Notes: generated by a model from the letters alone, not told the origin. A DNA stretch of 64,000 bases from Thermomonas flagellata (GCF_022419185.1 NZ_JAJOZK010000005.1:1-64000), one strand, 5' to 3'. Shown: positions 1 to 9,851, numbered from the stretch's first letter. A program made the numbers and translations.

Positions 1-2
1 AG

Positions 3-101
3 AAGGTTGCCCTCGTGGCTTGCATGCGCAAGCTGCTGACCGTGCTCAATGCCATTGCAAGGCACCGCTCCAGCTGGGACTTGACTCTTCATCACGCTTG
101 A
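3..101 (+). CDS. IS110-family transposase, C-terminal end (partial)
   Basis: Reading from base 3 gives 32 residues and a TGA stop: [20 protein letters not shown], then a short tail ending LTLHHA. The VACMRKLLT...LN motif followed by a closing HHA is the usual C-terminus of IS110/IS1111-group transposases, DEDD enzymes that move the element. Everything upstream lies outside the window, so I cannot say whether the element is intact. The bases after the stop (102-117, CTGCCAAGACGGTTGC) look like the short non-coding end of such an element. They run directly into the glk stop codon at 118-120, so the insertion sits exactly at the 3' end of the glk operon. Confidence 0.75.
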   Translation, partial: KVALVACMRKLLTVLNAIARHRSSWDLTLHHA

Positions 102-117
102 CTGCCAAGACGGTTGC

Positions 118-1122
118 TCAGGCGGGGGCCCGCAGCGCGGTGGCGGCGCCGAGCAGGCCCGGTTGCGGGTGGGTGATGACGTGGATCGCGACCTGCTCGA
201 GCAGGGGCGCGAACCGGCCCTTGGCGAGGAAGCGCTCGCGGAAGGCGCTGCTGCGCAGGAACGGCACGAAGCGCGGCACGATCCCGCCGGCGATCACGAC
301 CGTGCGCGCGCCGTGGATCAGGGCGCAGTCGCCGGCGACGCTGCCGAGCACCGCGCAGAAGCGCGCCAGCGCGCGCCGCGCGGCCTGGTCGTGGCCGTCG
401 AGCGCCGCGGCCACGATCTCGGCCGGGTCGCGCAGGGGCGGGCGGGCCAGGCTGGCCTCGCCCGGCAGCAGCGCCGGCGCCGGGGGGCGCGCGCCGCCGC
501 GCAGGACCAGGTCGATCTCCGACAGGCCCTTGCCGCTGAGCAGGCGCTCGTTGGAGGTGCGCCCGTGCTGGGCGGTGAGCCAGGCGTCGATCGCGCGCTC
601 CTCCTCGCCGATCGGGGCGAAGCTGACGTGGCCGCCCTCGGTCTCGACCACCTGCCAGCCGCGCGCCGGATCGCCGACCAGCAGCGCCACGCCCAGCCCG
701 GTGCCCGGACCGAGCACGCTCACCGGGCCGCGCAGCGGCGCCTCGGGATCGCCGTGCAGGGTGATCCGCGCCTGCGCGCCGAGGCTGGGCACCGCCCATG
801 CGATCGCGCCGAAGTCGTTGAGCATGCGCAGCTCGGCCAGTCCCAGGCGCGCCTGCAGTTCGCTGCGGCTGAACGACCAGGCGCGGTTGGTGAGGCGGAT
901 CTCGTCCTGCCCGACCGGGCTGGCCACCGCCAGCGCCGCGCGCGCCGGGCGCACGCCGACCTGCGCGAGGTAGTGCTCGATCGCGTGCTGCAGGCTGGCG
1001 AACTGCGCGTTCGGCAGCGCCAGCAGGTGCTGCAGCGCCGGCTGCGGCGCGTCGAGGTCGGTCAGGGCGAAGCGCGCGTTGGTGCCGCCGACGTCGCCGA
1101 CCAGGGCCAGCGCGCCGCTCAT
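118..1122 (-). CDS. glk: Glucokinase
   Basis: ATP-dependent cytosolic glucose phosphorylation, feeding glucose-6-phosphate to zwf two genes upstream. The 334-residue product has the ROK/hexokinase-fold ATP phosphate loop near the N-terminus ([13 protein letters not shown]), the [11 protein letters not shown] segment near residue 135 and the [10 protein letters not shown] motif of Glk-type glucokinases. Length matches the family (about 320-340). Its ATG overlaps the edd TGA (ATGA), so it is translationally coupled as the last gene of a zwf-pgl-edd-glk operon. The stop codon directly abuts an IS110-type element end, but the C-terminus is of normal length and does not look truncated. Confidence 0.93.
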   Translation of the reverse strand: MSGALALVGDVGGTNARFALTDLDAPQPALQHLLALPNAQFASLQHAIEHYLAQVGVRPARAALAVASPVGQDEIRLTNRAWSFSRSELQARLGLAELRMLNDFGAIAWAVPSLGAQARITLHGDPEAPLRGPVSVLGPGTGLGVALLVGDPARGWQVVETEGGHVSFAPIGEEERAIDAWLTAQHGRTSNERLLSGKGLSEIDLVLRGGARPPAPALLPGEASLARPPLRDPAEIVAAALDGHDQAARRALARFCAVLGSVAGDCALIHGARTVVIAGGIVPRFVPFLRSSAFRERFLAKGRFAPLLEQVAIHVITHPQPGLLGAATALRAPA

Positions 1123-2978
1123 GCGCCTGCGTCCTCCGCGTCCTCGGCCTGTTCGGCGTCCATCGCCGCGAACAGCGCGCTGCCGCCTTCCTCGGCGCTG
1201 CCGACGTGGCGTCGCATCAGGGCGAACAGCTCGCGGCCGTGGTCGCGGTGGTTGCCGCGCAGGTCGGCGCGGGCCGGCGCGCGCGCCGCCCACTCCGCCG
1301 GCTCGACCAGCGCATCGACGCGGCCGGCTTCGGCATCGATGCAGACCAGATCGCCCTCGCGCAGGCGCGCCAGCGGGCCGCCGGCCGCGGCCTCCGGGCT
1401 CAGGTGGATCGCCGCCAGCACCTTGCCGGAGGCGCCGGACATGCGCCCGTCGGTGAGCAGGGCGACGCGCTGGCCGCGGTCCTGCAGCGCGGCCAGGGTC
1501 GGGGTGAGCTTGTGCAGCTCGGGCATGCCGTTCGCGCGCGGGCCCTGCCAGCGCACCACTGCCACGAAGTCGCCGTGCAGGCGGTCCTTGCGGAAGGCCT
1601 GCAGCAGCGCGTCCTGGGAGTCGAACAGGCGCGCCGGCGCCTGGATCCGGCGCAGCTCCGGCGCGACCGCGGAGATCTTCACGATCGCGCGGCCGAGGTT
1701 GCCCTGCAGCCGGCGCAGCCCGCCCTCGGCGTCGAACGGATCCGCCAGCGGGCGCACGATGCCCGGGTCGCCGCTCGCGGCCGGCGGGTCGCGCCAGCGC
1801 AGGGTGAGGTCGTCGAGGTAGGGCACCTGCGCCTGGCGGTGCAGGTCGCCGCCGTGTACGCAGGCGATGTCCGGGTGCAGCAGGCCGCCCGCCAGCAGTT
1901 CGCGGATCACCAGCCCCAGCCCGCCGGCGGCCTGGAAGCCGTTCACGTCGGCCGCGCCGTTGGGGTAGATGCGCGCCAGCAGCGGGGTCGCGCGCGAGAG
2001 CTCGTCGAGGTCGTCCCAGTCGATGCGCAGCCCCGCGGCGCGCGCCACCGCGACCAGATGGATGGCGTGGTTGGTGGAGCCGCCGGTCGCGGCCAGGCCG
2101 ACCATCGCGTTGACGATCGCCTTCTCGTCCACGGTGCGCGCCAGCGGGCGGTAATCGTCGCCGAGCGCGGTGATGCGCAGCGCCTGCTCGGCCGCGGCCA
2201 CGGTCAGCGCATCGCGCAGCGGCGTGTTCGGCGGCACGAAGGCGGTTCCGGGCAGGTGCAGGCCCATCACCTCCATCAGCATCTGGTTGGAGTTGGCGGT
2301 GCCGTAGAAGGTGCAGGTGCCGGGCGCGTGGTAGGACGCGGCCTCCGCCGCCAGTAGCTCGTCGCGGCTGGCCAGGCCCTGGGCATAGCGTTGGCGCACC
2401 TCGGCCTTCTGCTTGTTGGGGATGCCCGAGGGCATCGGCCCGGCCGGCACGAAGATCGCCGGCAGGTGCCCGAAGCTGAGCGCGCCGATCAGCAGCCCCG
2501 GCACGATCTTGTCGCACACGCCCAGCAGCAGCATGCCGTCGTACATCGCGTGCGACAGCGCGACCGCGGTGGCCTGCGCGATCACGTCGCGCGAGAACAG
2601 CGACAGCTCCATCCCGGCGCGGCCCTGGGTGATGCCGTCGCACATCGCCGGCACCCCGCCGGCGACCTGCGCGCTGCCGCCGGCGTTGCGCGCCGCCATC
2701 CGGATCAGCGCCGGATACTGCTCCATCGGCTGGTGCGCGCTGAGCATGTCGTTGTAGGCGGTCACGATCGCCAGGTGGCCGCCCTGGCCGCTGCGCAGGC
2801 GGTCCTGGTCGGGGCCGGCGGCGGCGAAACCGTGCGCCAGGTTGCCGCAGGCCAGCGCGCGCCGCGCCGGCTCGCGCTCGCGCTGGGCGTCCATGCGCGC
2901 GAGGTAGGCCGCGCGGCTGGCGCGGCTGCGCTCGGCGATGCGGGCGGTGACGCGTTCGACGACGGGATGCAGGGCCAT
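1119..2978 (-). CDS. edd: Phosphogluconate dehydratase
   Basis: Entner-Doudoroff enzyme dehydrating 6-phosphogluconate to 2-keto-3-deoxy-6-phosphogluconate. The 619-residue protein has the IlvD/Edd hallmarks: [12 protein letters not shown] with a cluster cysteine, [13 protein letters not shown], and [12 protein letters not shown], which supply ligands of the [4Fe-4S] cluster and the Mg site. The start is the ATG overlapping the pgl stop (TGATG), and the family N-terminus ([14 protein letters not shown]) begins exactly there. It lies third in a tightly overlapped operon. The aldolase eda, needed for the next step, is not in the window. Confidence 0.95.
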   Translation of the reverse strand: MALHPVVERVTARIAERSRASRAAYLARMDAQREREPARRALACGNLAHGFAAAGPDQDRLRSGQGGHLAIVTAYNDMLSAHQPMEQYPALIRMAARNAGGSAQVAGGVPAMCDGITQGRAGMELSLFSRDVIAQATAVALSHAMYDGMLLLGVCDKIVPGLLIGALSFGHLPAIFVPAGPMPSGIPNKQKAEVRQRYAQGLASRDELLAAEAASYHAPGTCTFYGTANSNQMLMEVMGLHLPGTAFVPPNTPLRDALTVAAAEQALRITALGDDYRPLARTVDEKAIVNAMVGLAATGGSTNHAIHLVAVARAAGLRIDWDDLDELSRATPLLARIYPNGAADVNGFQAAGGLGLVIRELLAGGLLHPDIACVHGGDLHRQAQVPYLDDLTLRWRDPPAASGDPGIVRPLADPFDAEGGLRRLQGNLGRAIVKISAVAPELRRIQAPARLFDSQDALLQAFRKDRLHGDFVAVVRWQGPRANGMPELHKLTPTLAALQDRGQRVALLTDGRMSGASGKVLAAIHLSPEAAAGGPLARLREGDLVCIDAEAGRVDALVEPAEWAARAPARADLRGNHRDHGRELFALMRRHVGSAEEGGSALFAAMDAEQAEDAEDAGA

Positions 2979-3703
2979 CACGGACTCCAGTGGATGTGCA
3001 GCGGGGGCGCGCCGGTGCCGGCGGCGTGCAGCAGTGCGGTCACCGGCAGCGCCGGATCCACGCGGTCGGCGGCCTGCGCGCGGCGCAGCACCGCGCGCTT
3101 GTCCTGGCCGGTGGCCACCAGGTGCAGCGCCTGGGCGCGGCGCAGGCGCGCGAGGGTCAGGCTGAGGCGGGGGTAGGGCGCTTCCGGCGGCAGCGGGTCC
3201 GGCAGCAGCGCCAGCACGTCCGCGTCGCCCTGCGGGTCCAGGCCCTCGGCGAGATTGCCCGCGCCCGGGAACAGCGAGGCGAAGTGGCCGTCCGCGCCCA
3301 TCCCCAGCACCACCGCGTCGAACGGCTGCGGATGCGCGGCCAGCAGCGCGCGCGCGTGCGCCAGCGAGGGTGCGGGCGCGCCGTCGGCACAGGTCAGCGG
3401 CCGCACCCGGAGGTGCGGGTCGGCGGCCAGCGCCTGCTGCAACTGGCTGAAGTTGCATGCCGGGTCGGCGTGCGGCACGCAGCGCTCGTCGCCGGGGATG
3501 GCCAGCACCGGCCCGGCGAGCCCGGCGGCGGCCAGGCGGCGGTAGGCCGGCAGCGGAGTGCGCCCGCCGGCGAGGGCCAGCCAGGCCTGGCCGCGCGCGG
3601 CGATCGCGGCGCGGCAGGCGCCGGCGAGGGCATCGGCCAGGGCCTGCGCCAGCGCCGCCGGATCGGGGTAGGCGTGTTCCTGCCAGCCCATGGCCGTGCT
3701 CAT
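2978..3703 (-). CDS. pgl: 6-phosphogluconolactonase
   Basis: Hydrolyses 6-phosphogluconolactone between Zwf and Edd. The 241-residue DevB/NagB-fold protein shows [16 protein letters not shown] near residue 45 (sugar-phosphate site) and [14 protein letters not shown] near residue 130, the conserved catalytic His loop. The chosen ATG overlaps the zwf stop (ATGA). A second in-frame Met four codons later is possible. Lies second in the zwf-pgl-edd-glk operon. Confidence 0.93.
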   Translation of the reverse strand: MSTAMGWQEHAYPDPAALAQALADALAGACRAAIAARGQAWLALAGGRTPLPAYRRLAAAGLAGPVLAIPGDERCVPHADPACNFSQLQQALAADPHLRVRPLTCADGAPAPSLAHARALLAAHPQPFDAVVLGMGADGHFASLFPGAGNLAEGLDPQGDADVLALLPDPLPPEAPYPRLSLTLARLRRAQALHLVATGQDKRAVLRRAQAADRVDPALPVTALLHAAGTGAPPLHIHWSP

Positions 3704-5169
3704 TCGTGCCAGCTGTGGCCGTGGCGCTCGATCAGCGAGATCGCCGCCGCCGGGCCCCAGGTCCCGGCCGGGTAGGGCCGCGGCGGCTCGCCCTGCTGGC
3801 GCCAGCCCTCGAGGATGGCGTCCACCCAGGCCCAGGCCGCCTCGACCTCGTCGCGGCGCACGAACAGGGTGCCGTTGCCCTCCAGCGCGTCCAGGTACAG
3901 GCGCTCGTAGGCGATCCGCCGGCGCGCGTTGCGGAACTCCTGGTGGAAGTCGAGGTCGAGCGCGACCTGCGACAGGCGCAGGCCGCTGCGGTCCAGGCCC
4001 GGGGTCTTGCTCATCAGCTGCAGCTCGATGCGTTCCTCCGGCTGCAGCCGGATCAGCAGCCCGTTCGGGCGCATGTCGGCGGCGGCGCGCCCGCCGAAGA
4101 TCGAGTAGGGCACCTTGCGGAACTGGATGAAGATCTCGGTGCTGCGCGCGGCCAGGCGCTTGCCGGTGCGCAGGTAGAACGGCACCCCCGACCAGCGCCA
4201 GTTGTCCACCAGCGCGCGCAGGGCCACGAAGGTCTCGGTGCGGCTGGGGCGGCCCAGCTCCTCCGCGTAGCCGGGCACGGCGACGCCGTCGATCGCACCG
4301 GCGGTGTACTGGCCGGCCACCGATTCGGCGGCGACGTTGCCGGCGTCGATCGCGCGCAGCGAGCGCAGCACCTTGATCTTCTCGTTGCGCACCGCGGTCG
4401 GCTCGAACCGCGCCGGCGGCTCCATCGCCACCAGGCACAGCAGCTGCAGCAGGTGGTTCTGCAGCATGTCGCGGGCGGCGCCGGCCTCGTCGTAGTAGTC
4501 GCCGCGGCCCTCCACCCCGACCGTCTCGCCGACCGTGATCTGCACCTGCTCGATGTGGCGGGCGTTCCACAGCGGTTCGAACAGCGCGTTGCCGAAGCGC
4601 AGCGCGATCAGGTTCTGCACGCCCTCCTTGCCGAGGTAGTGGTCGACCCGGTAGATGCGGTCCTCGTCGAACGCGCGCGCCACCGCGTCGTTGATCGCGG
4701 TCGCGCTGGCCAGGTCCTTGCCGATCGGCTTTTCCAGCATCACCCGGGTGCCGGGCCCGGCCACGCCGTGCGCGGCCAGCGCCTGGCAGGCCGGCCCGTA
4801 GAACTTCGGCGCGGTGCTCATGTGGTAGAGCACGTCGCCGCTGCGCAGGGCCTGCACGCGCGCGGCCAGCGCCGCCATCGCGGCGGCGTCGTCGGCACTG
4901 GCCGGCTGGTACTCCAGCCGCTCGAGCAGGCCGCGCAGGGCGGTCGGATCGCGCTCGCCGGCGGGGATGCGCTCGCACACGCTGGCCTCGACCAGCGCCG
5001 CGAAGCCGGCGCGGTCGAGCGCGCTGCGCGCGCTGCCGAGGATGCGCAGGCCGGCCGGCAGCAGGCCCTCGGCCTGCAGGCTGTAGAGCGAGGGCAGCAG
5101 CATGCGCCGGGCGAGGTCGCCGGTGGCGCCGAAGATGGTGAGCAGGGTGGCGGGCGTCGCAGCGGTCAC
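3700..5169 (-). CDS. zwf: Glucose-6-phosphate 1-dehydrogenase
   Basis: Oxidises glucose-6-phosphate with NADP+ (or NAD+), opening both the Entner-Doudoroff and oxidative pentose phosphate routes. The 489-residue protein has the dinucleotide motif [11 protein letters not shown] at the N-terminus, [11 protein letters not shown], and the active-site [10 protein letters not shown] chose the GTG at 5169 because family similarity begins right there and sequence further upstream is the promoter region with a 15-bp palindrome. First gene of the operon. The 5' region is shared with divergent fabA. Confidence 0.94.
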   Translation of the reverse strand: MTAATPATLLTIFGATGDLARRMLLPSLYSLQAEGLLPAGLRILGSARSALDRAGFAALVEASVCERIPAGERDPTALRGLLERLEYQPASADDAAAMAALAARVQALRSGDVLYHMSTAPKFYGPACQALAAHGVAGPGTRVMLEKPIGKDLASATAINDAVARAFDEDRIYRVDHYLGKEGVQNLIALRFGNALFEPLWNARHIEQVQITVGETVGVEGRGDYYDEAGAARDMLQNHLLQLLCLVAMEPPARFEPTAVRNEKIKVLRSLRAIDAGNVAAESVAGQYTAGAIDGVAVPGYAEELGRPSRTETFVALRALVDNWRWSGVPFYLRTGKRLAARSTEIFIQFRKVPYSIFGGRAAADMRPNGLLIRLQPEERIELQLMSKTPGLDRSGLRLSQVALDLDFHQEFRNARRRIAYERLYLDALEGNGTLFVRRDEVEAAWAWVDAILEGWRQQGEPPRPYPAGTWGPAAAISLIERHGHSWHE

Positions 5170-5196
5170 GCGGGGGTCCTGTGGCTCGTTGCCCGC

Positions 5197-5202
5197 AGTG
5201 TA
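5197..5202 (-). promoter_or_regulatory. Candidate -10 element of zwf
   Basis: On the minus strand TACACT stands 27 nt before the zwf GTG and is the best -10-like hexamer in a GC-rich stretch. No convincing -35 was found at 16-18 nt. The 15-bp palindrome at 5228-5242 lies about where a -35 or activator site would be. Confidence 0.4.
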
Positions 5203-5227
5203 GGGGCGTTTGCCGCCGCGCTGGCGC

Positions 5228-5242
5228 TGTAACGCCGTTACA
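5228..5242. promoter_or_regulatory. Perfect 15-bp palindrome upstream of zwf (HexR-like site)
   Basis: TGTAACGCCGTTACA is a perfect inverted repeat (7-bp arms around one C), 58 bp upstream of the zwf start. The layout TGTAA-N5-TTACA matches the half-site spacing of the HexR motif described for central carbon genes of gammaproteobacteria. HexR is a KDPG-responsive RpiR-family repressor, and zwf-edd are its classic targets. No hexR gene is visible here, so the regulator is inferred. Confidence 0.55.
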
Positions 5243-5308
5243 TTCGATTTCACCCGGACGCATCCGGGGCATGCCCGCGCTGGCATGCCGGATCCGTGGC
5301 CGCGCCTG

Positions 5309-5346
5309 CATACCGATAGGTATGTCGGCCCTGCCCGGGCTAGCAT
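5309..5346 (+). promoter_or_regulatory. Candidate fabA promoter with overlapping palindrome
   Basis: CATACCGATAGGTATG (5309-5324) is a perfect 6-bp inverted repeat with a 4-base centre. TAGCAT at 5341-5346 is a plausible -10, giving a leader of about 25 nt. At 16-18 nt spacing the -35 would fall inside the right arm of the palindrome, so a bound protein would block RNA polymerase. Unsaturated fatty acid genes are controlled by TetR-type repressors such as FabR and DesT in other gammaproteobacteria. Which protein binds here is unknown. Confidence 0.45.
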
Positions 5347-5376
5347 CGCCGCTTCGTTTCCCTGCCTGCCTCCCCC

Positions 5377-5892
5377 ATGACCCGTCCTTCCTCGCTCGAC
5401 CGCGAGCAGCTGTTGGCCTGCGCCCGCGGTGAGCTGTTCGGCGCCGACAACGCGCGCCTGCCGGCCCCGCCGATGCTGATGTTCGACCGCATCACCGAGA
5501 TCCGCGCCGACGGCGGCGCGCACGGCAAGGGGCTGGTGCATGCCGAGCTCGACATCCGCCCCGACCTGTGGTTCTTCGGCTGCCACTTCCAGGGCGACCC
5601 GGTGATGCCCGGCTGCCTGGGCCTGGACGCGATGTGGCAGCTGACCGGGTTTTTCCTGACCTGGCTGGGCGCGCAGGGGCGCGGGCGCGCGCTCGGCGTG
5701 GGCGAGGTGAAGTTCAGCGGGCAGGTGCTGCCGGAGGCGCGGGTGGTGCGCTACGAGGTGGACATCAGCCGGGTCATCAACCGCAAGCTGGTGATGGCGC
5801 AGGCCGATGCCCGCACCCTGGTCGACGGGCGCGAGATCTACACCGCGCGCGACCTGCGCGTGGGCCTGTTCACCTCCACCGCGGGGTTCTGA
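5377..5892 (+). CDS. fabA: 3-hydroxydecanoyl-ACP dehydratase/isomerase
   Basis: Dehydrates 3-hydroxyacyl-ACP and isomerises trans-2- to cis-3-decenoyl-ACP, the branch point to unsaturated fatty acids. The 171-residue hot-dog protein has the family signature [15 protein letters not shown] with the catalytic His near residue 70, followed by [11 protein letters not shown] with the catalytic Asp. Length equals the usual 171-172. The ATG follows a short leader. fabB starts two bases after its stop, forming the conserved fabAB operon. Confidence 0.96.
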   Translation: MTRPSSLDREQLLACARGELFGADNARLPAPPMLMFDRITEIRADGGAHGKGLVHAELDIRPDLWFFGCHFQGDPVMPGCLGLDAMWQLTGFFLTWLGAQGRGRALGVGEVKFSGQVLPEARVVRYEVDISRVINRKLVMAQADARTLVDGREIYTARDLRVGLFTSTAGF

Positions 5893-5894
5893 GC

Positions 5895-7103
5895 ATGCGC
5901 CGGGTCGCCATCACCGGGTTCGGCATCGCCTCCTGCCTGGGCAACGACGCCGCCAGCGTCGGCGCGGCCCTGCGCGAGGGGCGCAGCGGCATCCGCCTGC
6001 TCGAGGACGCGGTCGCGCACGGCCTGCGCAGCCAGGTCGGCGGCGCGGTCGCGGTCGACCTCGACGCCGCGATCGACCGCCGCCTGCGCCGCTTCATGAG
6101 CGACGCGGCCGGCTACGCCTGGCTGGCGATGCGCGATGCGATCGCCGATGCCGGGCTGGACGAGGCGCAGGTGCGGCACCCGCGCACCGGCCTGATCGCC
6201 GGCTCCGGCGGCGGCTCCAGCCACTGGCAGGTGGAGACCGCGGACATCGCGCGCAGCCGCGGCGTGCGCCGGGTCGGCCCGTACATGGTGCCGCGCACGA
6301 TGTGCTCGACGGTCTCGGCCAACCTCGCCACCGCGTCCGGCATCACCGGGCTGAGCTATTCGATCGCCGCCGCGTGCGCGACCTCGGCGCACTGCATCGG
6401 CGCGGCCGCGGACCTGATCCGCCATGGTGCGCAGGACATCGTGTTCGCCGGCGGCGGCGAGGACCTGCACTGGACCATGAGCGCGATGTTCGACGCGATG
6501 GGCGCGCTCTCCACCCGCTACAACGACCGCCCGCAGGCGGCCTCGCGCCCGTACGACGCCGGCCGCGACGGCTTCGTGATCGCCGGCGGCGGCGGCATGC
6601 TGGTGCTGGAGGACTGGGAGCACGCGCGCGCGCGCGGCGCGCGCATCCATGCCGAGCTGCTCGGCTACGGGGTCACCAGCGACGGCGCCGACATGGTCGC
6701 GCCCAGCGGCGAGGGCGCGGTGCGCTGCATGCGGATGGCGCTGGCGGGCCTGCAGCAGCCGGTGGACTACCTCAACACCCACGGCACCTCGACCCCGCTC
6801 GGCGACGTGACCGAGCTGGAGGCGGTGCGCGCAGTGTTCGGCGAAGCGATGCCGCCGCTGTCCTCGACCAAGGCGCTGTCCGGGCATTCGCTCGGCGCGG
6901 CCAGCGTGCACGAGGCGGTGTATTGCCTACTGATGCTGCGCGAGGGCTTCATCGCCGGCTCCGCCAACATCGACGAACTCGACCCGCGCTGCGCCGGCTA
7001 TCCGATCGTGCGCGAGAGCCGGCAGGCGCGCCTGCGCACGGTGATGTCCAACAGCTTCGGCTTCGGCGGCACCAACGCCTGCCTGGTGTTCGGCGCGCCC
7101 TGA
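5895..7103 (+). CDS. fabB: Beta-ketoacyl-ACP synthase I
   Basis: Condenses malonyl-ACP with acyl-ACP and is required to elongate the cis-3-decenoyl-ACP made by FabA. The 402-residue thiolase-fold protein shows the Cys-His-His triad: Cys in [14 protein letters not shown], His in [11 protein letters not shown] and His in [11 protein letters not shown], plus the C-terminal FGFGGTNA loop. The FabA partnership and the Cys-His-His context favour FabB over FabF. Starts 2 nt after fabA. Confidence 0.95.
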   Translation: MRRVAITGFGIASCLGNDAASVGAALREGRSGIRLLEDAVAHGLRSQVGGAVAVDLDAAIDRRLRRFMSDAAGYAWLAMRDAIADAGLDEAQVRHPRTGLIAGSGGGSSHWQVETADIARSRGVRRVGPYMVPRTMCSTVSANLATASGITGLSYSIAAACATSAHCIGAAADLIRHGAQDIVFAGGGEDLHWTMSAMFDAMGALSTRYNDRPQAASRPYDAGRDGFVIAGGGGMLVLEDWEHARARGARIHAELLGYGVTSDGADMVAPSGEGAVRCMRMALAGLQQPVDYLNTHGTSTPLGDVTELEAVRAVFGEAMPPLSSTKALSGHSLGAASVHEAVYCLLMLREGFIAGSANIDELDPRCAGYPIVRESRQARLRTVMSNSFGFGGTNACLVFGAP

Positions 7104-7111
7104 GGCGCGAC

Positions 7112-7783
7112 TCAGCCGAGCAGGGCCGCCACCGCCTCCTCCAGCCGCTGCAGCCGCGCCGGGTCCGCCGGCGCCTGCTGCAGCCCGCGCACCGCGGCGG
7201 CCAGCCGCGGCGCGCCGACGAAGCCGCAGCTGGCGGCCAGCCGGTGCAGCTCCGCGCGCAGGGCGGCCAGGTCGCCGCGGGCATGGGCGCCGCGGATGCG
7301 CGCGCGCTGGCCCGGCAGCTCCTGCAGGAACAGGCCGCGCAGGGCCTGCACGTGGCCGGCCTGGCCGCCGAGCGCGGCCTGCGCGGCGGCATCGTCCCAG
7401 TCCGCCGCGGCGACGCCCGGCAGGTGCCGGCGCAGGGCGTCGAGCAGGCTCGCCAACGGTAGCGGCTTGGCCAGCACCTCCTCGAACCCAGCGGCCAAGA
7501 GGCGCGAGGCGACCGCCGGGTCGACCGCGGCGGTGTGCGCGATCGCCGGCGCCTCGACGCCGCCGCTGCGCAGGCGCTGCAGCAGGGCTTCGCCGCGCCC
7601 GTCCGGCAGGTTGGCGTCCAGCAGCAGCAGGTCGAAGCGTTGCGCGCGCGCCAGCCGCAGGGCCGTGGCGATGCTGTCGGCGCAGTGCACCGCGGCCGGC
7701 AGCCGGCGCGCGCCGTCGCACAGGAAGGCGGCGCTGACCGGGTCGTCCTCGGCCACCAGCAGCTGCGGCAGTTCGGTGTGCAT
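7112..7783 (-). CDS. Response regulator receiver-Hpt fusion protein
   Basis: The 223-residue protein has two phosphorelay modules and no output domain. Residues about 5-122 form a receiver domain with the acidic pair in VAEDDP (13-14), phospho-acceptor Asp56 in LLLLDANLPDG, Thr84 and Lys106 in VLAKPLP. Residues about 135-223 form a histidine phosphotransfer domain with His180 in ELHRLAASCGFVGA. The order matches the C-terminal end of hybrid kinases such as RpfC. No kinase is adjacent, so it probably shuttles phosphate for a kinase elsewhere. Monocistronic, convergent with fabB and divergent from the ydbH-like gene. Confidence 0.85.
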   Translation of the reverse strand: MHTELPQLLVAEDDPVSAAFLCDGARRLPAAVHCADSIATALRLARAQRFDLLLLDANLPDGRGEALLQRLRSGGVEAPAIAHTAAVDPAVASRLLAAGFEEVLAKPLPLASLLDALRRHLPGVAAADWDDAAAQAALGGQAGHVQALRGLFLQELPGQRARIRGAHARGDLAALRAELHRLAASCGFVGAPRLAAAVRGLQQAPADPARLQRLEEAVAALLG

Positions 7784-7804
7784 GGCGGGCCCTCGCCGGA
7801 TCGG

Positions 7805-7810
7805 TATGCT
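7805..7810 (+). promoter_or_regulatory. -10-like element placed for a leaderless ydbH-like mRNA
   Basis: TATGCT ends 6 nt before the ATG at 7817, with no Shine-Dalgarno sequence between them. Normal -10 to +1 spacing puts the transcript start on, or next to, the start codon. No clear -35 was seen. Confidence 0.45.
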
Positions 7811-7816
7811 TCCTGC

Positions 7817-9832
7817 ATGTGTGGCATCCGCATCATAGCCCTGCTGGCGGCGGCCTGCCTGGCCACGGGCGCGGCCCAGGCACGCACGGCGCAGGCGCGG
7901 ATCGCGCGGATCGCGACCGCGGCGGCCACCCTCGAGGGCGTGCGCGTGCGCCTGGACTGGCCGGACGGCGCCGCGCAGGGTCAGTTGCAGCTATGGGCGG
8001 CGCGGGTCGAGGCCCCCGATCTCGGTTATCGCTACCGCGACCTGCACTGGCGCTGCCCGCTGCGGCGCAGCGGCGGCGGCTGGGCCTGCGCCGGGCCGGT
8101 ACGCGCCGGCCGCGGACCCGGGCTGCCGCTGGCGGTCGCCTTCGCGCCGCAGGCGGTCGGCGTGCGGCTCGGCGATGCGCGCACGGCGCTGGCGGTGCAG
8201 CACCGCCGCGACGCGCCGCAGCGGTTCCAGCTGGACGTGCGGCAGGTGCCGCTGGCATGGGCGCAGGCCCTGCTGGCGCAGGCCTGGCCGTCGGCGCGCT
8301 TCACCGGCGGGCGGCTGCAGGGGCGGCTCGCGCTCGACACCCAGGCCGCCGGCGGGCTGCATCTGCACGGACCGCTGCAGGTGGCGGGCTTGGGGCTGGA
8401 GACCCGCGACGGCACGGTTGCGGCGCAGGAGGCCGGCGCCTCCCTGCGGCTCGACCTGCGCCAACGCGGCCCCGAGCGTCGGCTGGACGTCGCCGGCCAG
8501 CTGCAGGGCGGGCAATACCTCGCCGGCCCGGCCTACCTGGTGCTGCCGGCCACCCCGGTCGGCCTGCACATGCAGTGGCAGCGCGCTGGCGATGGTGGCT
8601 GGCAGGCGCCGCGGCTGGCCTGGGACGACGGCGCGACGCTGCAGGCGCAGGCGCGGCTGGCGCTGGCGCCGGATGCCCGCCTGCGCGCGCTGCAGGTGCA
8701 GGCGCGCAGTGCCGATGCCAGCGCGTTGCCGGCGCGCTACCTGTCCGGCTGGCTGGGCGTGCTCGGGCTCGGCGATCTGCGCCTGTCCGGCGCGCTGGCG
8801 ATCGCGGCCGACTGGGACGCCGCCGGGCTGGCGCAGCTGCAGGCCGTGCCGGCGCAGTTGGCGCTCGCGGACGGCCGCGGCCGCTTCGCGCTGCAGGGCC
8901 TGGCCGGCGATCTGCGCTATTCCGCCGGCGCGCCGGTGGACAGTGCGCTGCAATGGCATTCGGCGCGCCTGTACGGGCTGCCGTTCGGCGCGGCGCGGCT
9001 GCCGTTCGCCAGCGGCGACGGCCTGCTGCGCTCGGCCGCGGACGCGCGCCTGCCATTCCTGGATGGCGAGGTGCGCCTGCACGACCTGCGCTTGCGGCCG
9101 CCGCGCGGCGGGCGCGGGCTGGACCTGCGCTTCGGGCTGGTGGTGGACGACGTGGACTTCGGCGCGATCGCGCGCGCATTCGCGTTGCCGCCGTTCCAGG
9201 GCCGGCTCAGCGGGGCGATGCCGGACGCGCACTACGCTGACGACCGCATCGATTTCGACGGCGGGCTGTCGATGCAGCTGTTCGACGGCGAGGTGGTGTT
9301 CACCGGGCTGGCGCTGGAGCGCCCGTTCGGCAGCGCGCCGAGCCTGGCCACCGACATCACCTTCGAGGGCCTGGATCTGGCGCGGCTGACCTCGGTGCTC
9401 GGCTTCGGCCGGATCGACGGCCGCCTCGGCGGGCAGGTGCGCGGCCTGCGCCTGGTGGACTGGACGCCGGTCGCGTTCGACGCCTGGCTCGCGACCGCGC
9501 CGCAGCCGGGCGTGCCGCAGCGCATCAGCCAGAACGCGGTGCAGGACATCGGCAGCGTCGGCGATGCCAGCTTCGCGTCCGGATTGCAGGGGCGGCTGAT
9601 CGCGCTGTTCGACACCTTCGGCTACCGCCGGCTGGGCATCGGCTGCCGGCTCGCCAACGACGTGTGCCGCATGCGCGGGCTGGCGGACGCCGGTTCCGGC
9701 TTTATCCTCGTCGAAGGCAGCGGCCTGCCGCGGCTGGACGTGGTGGGCCACAATCGCGAGGTGGACTGGCCCACCCTGGTCGAGCGCCTGCGCGCGGTCG
9801 CCCGCGGCGAGGTCAAACCGGTCATGCAATAG
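7817..9832 (+). CDS. YdbH-like AsmA-family intermembrane transport protein
   Basis: A 671-residue exported protein with an N-terminal signal/anchor segment (IIALLAAACLATGAAQA). A long body of alternating short beta-strands follows, rich in patterns such as RLDLRQRGP and LQGRLALDTQ, and it ends in a conserved GSGFILVEGSGLPRLDVVG region. This build and its position before a DUF1318 (YdbL) lipoprotein fit YdbH, one of the AsmA-like proteins that in E. coli move phospholipids across the periplasm redundantly with TamB and YhdP. It is shorter than E. coli YdbH (about 880). Assignment rests on architecture and neighbour, not alignment. The ATG follows a -10-like hexamer by 6 nt. Confidence 0.65.
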   Translation: MCGIRIIALLAAACLATGAAQARTAQARIARIATAAATLEGVRVRLDWPDGAAQGQLQLWAARVEAPDLGYRYRDLHWRCPLRRSGGGWACAGPVRAGRGPGLPLAVAFAPQAVGVRLGDARTALAVQHRRDAPQRFQLDVRQVPLAWAQALLAQAWPSARFTGGRLQGRLALDTQAAGGLHLHGPLQVAGLGLETRDGTVAAQEAGASLRLDLRQRGPERRLDVAGQLQGGQYLAGPAYLVLPATPVGLHMQWQRAGDGGWQAPRLAWDDGATLQAQARLALAPDARLRALQVQARSADASALPARYLSGWLGVLGLGDLRLSGALAIAADWDAAGLAQLQAVPAQLALADGRGRFALQGLAGDLRYSAGAPVDSALQWHSARLYGLPFGAARLPFASGDGLLRSAADARLPFLDGEVRLHDLRLRPPRGGRGLDLRFGLVVDDVDFGAIARAFALPPFQGRLSGAMPDAHYADDRIDFDGGLSMQLFDGEVVFTGLALERPFGSAPSLATDITFEGLDLARLTSVLGFGRIDGRLGGQVRGLRLVDWTPVAFDAWLATAPQPGVPQRISQNAVQDIGSVGDASFASGLQGRLIALFDTFGYRRLGIGCRLANDVCRMRGLADAGSGFILVEGSGLPRLDVVGHNREVDWPTLVERLRAVARGEVKPVMQ

Positions 9833-9851
9833 ACGACGCACGGAGGAAGCG

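Noticed and set aside
118-3458. Large overlapping open frames in several other frames across glk-edd-pgl
   Set aside because: High GC suppresses stop codons. Only one frame per locus contains recognisable domain motifs, and those are listed.
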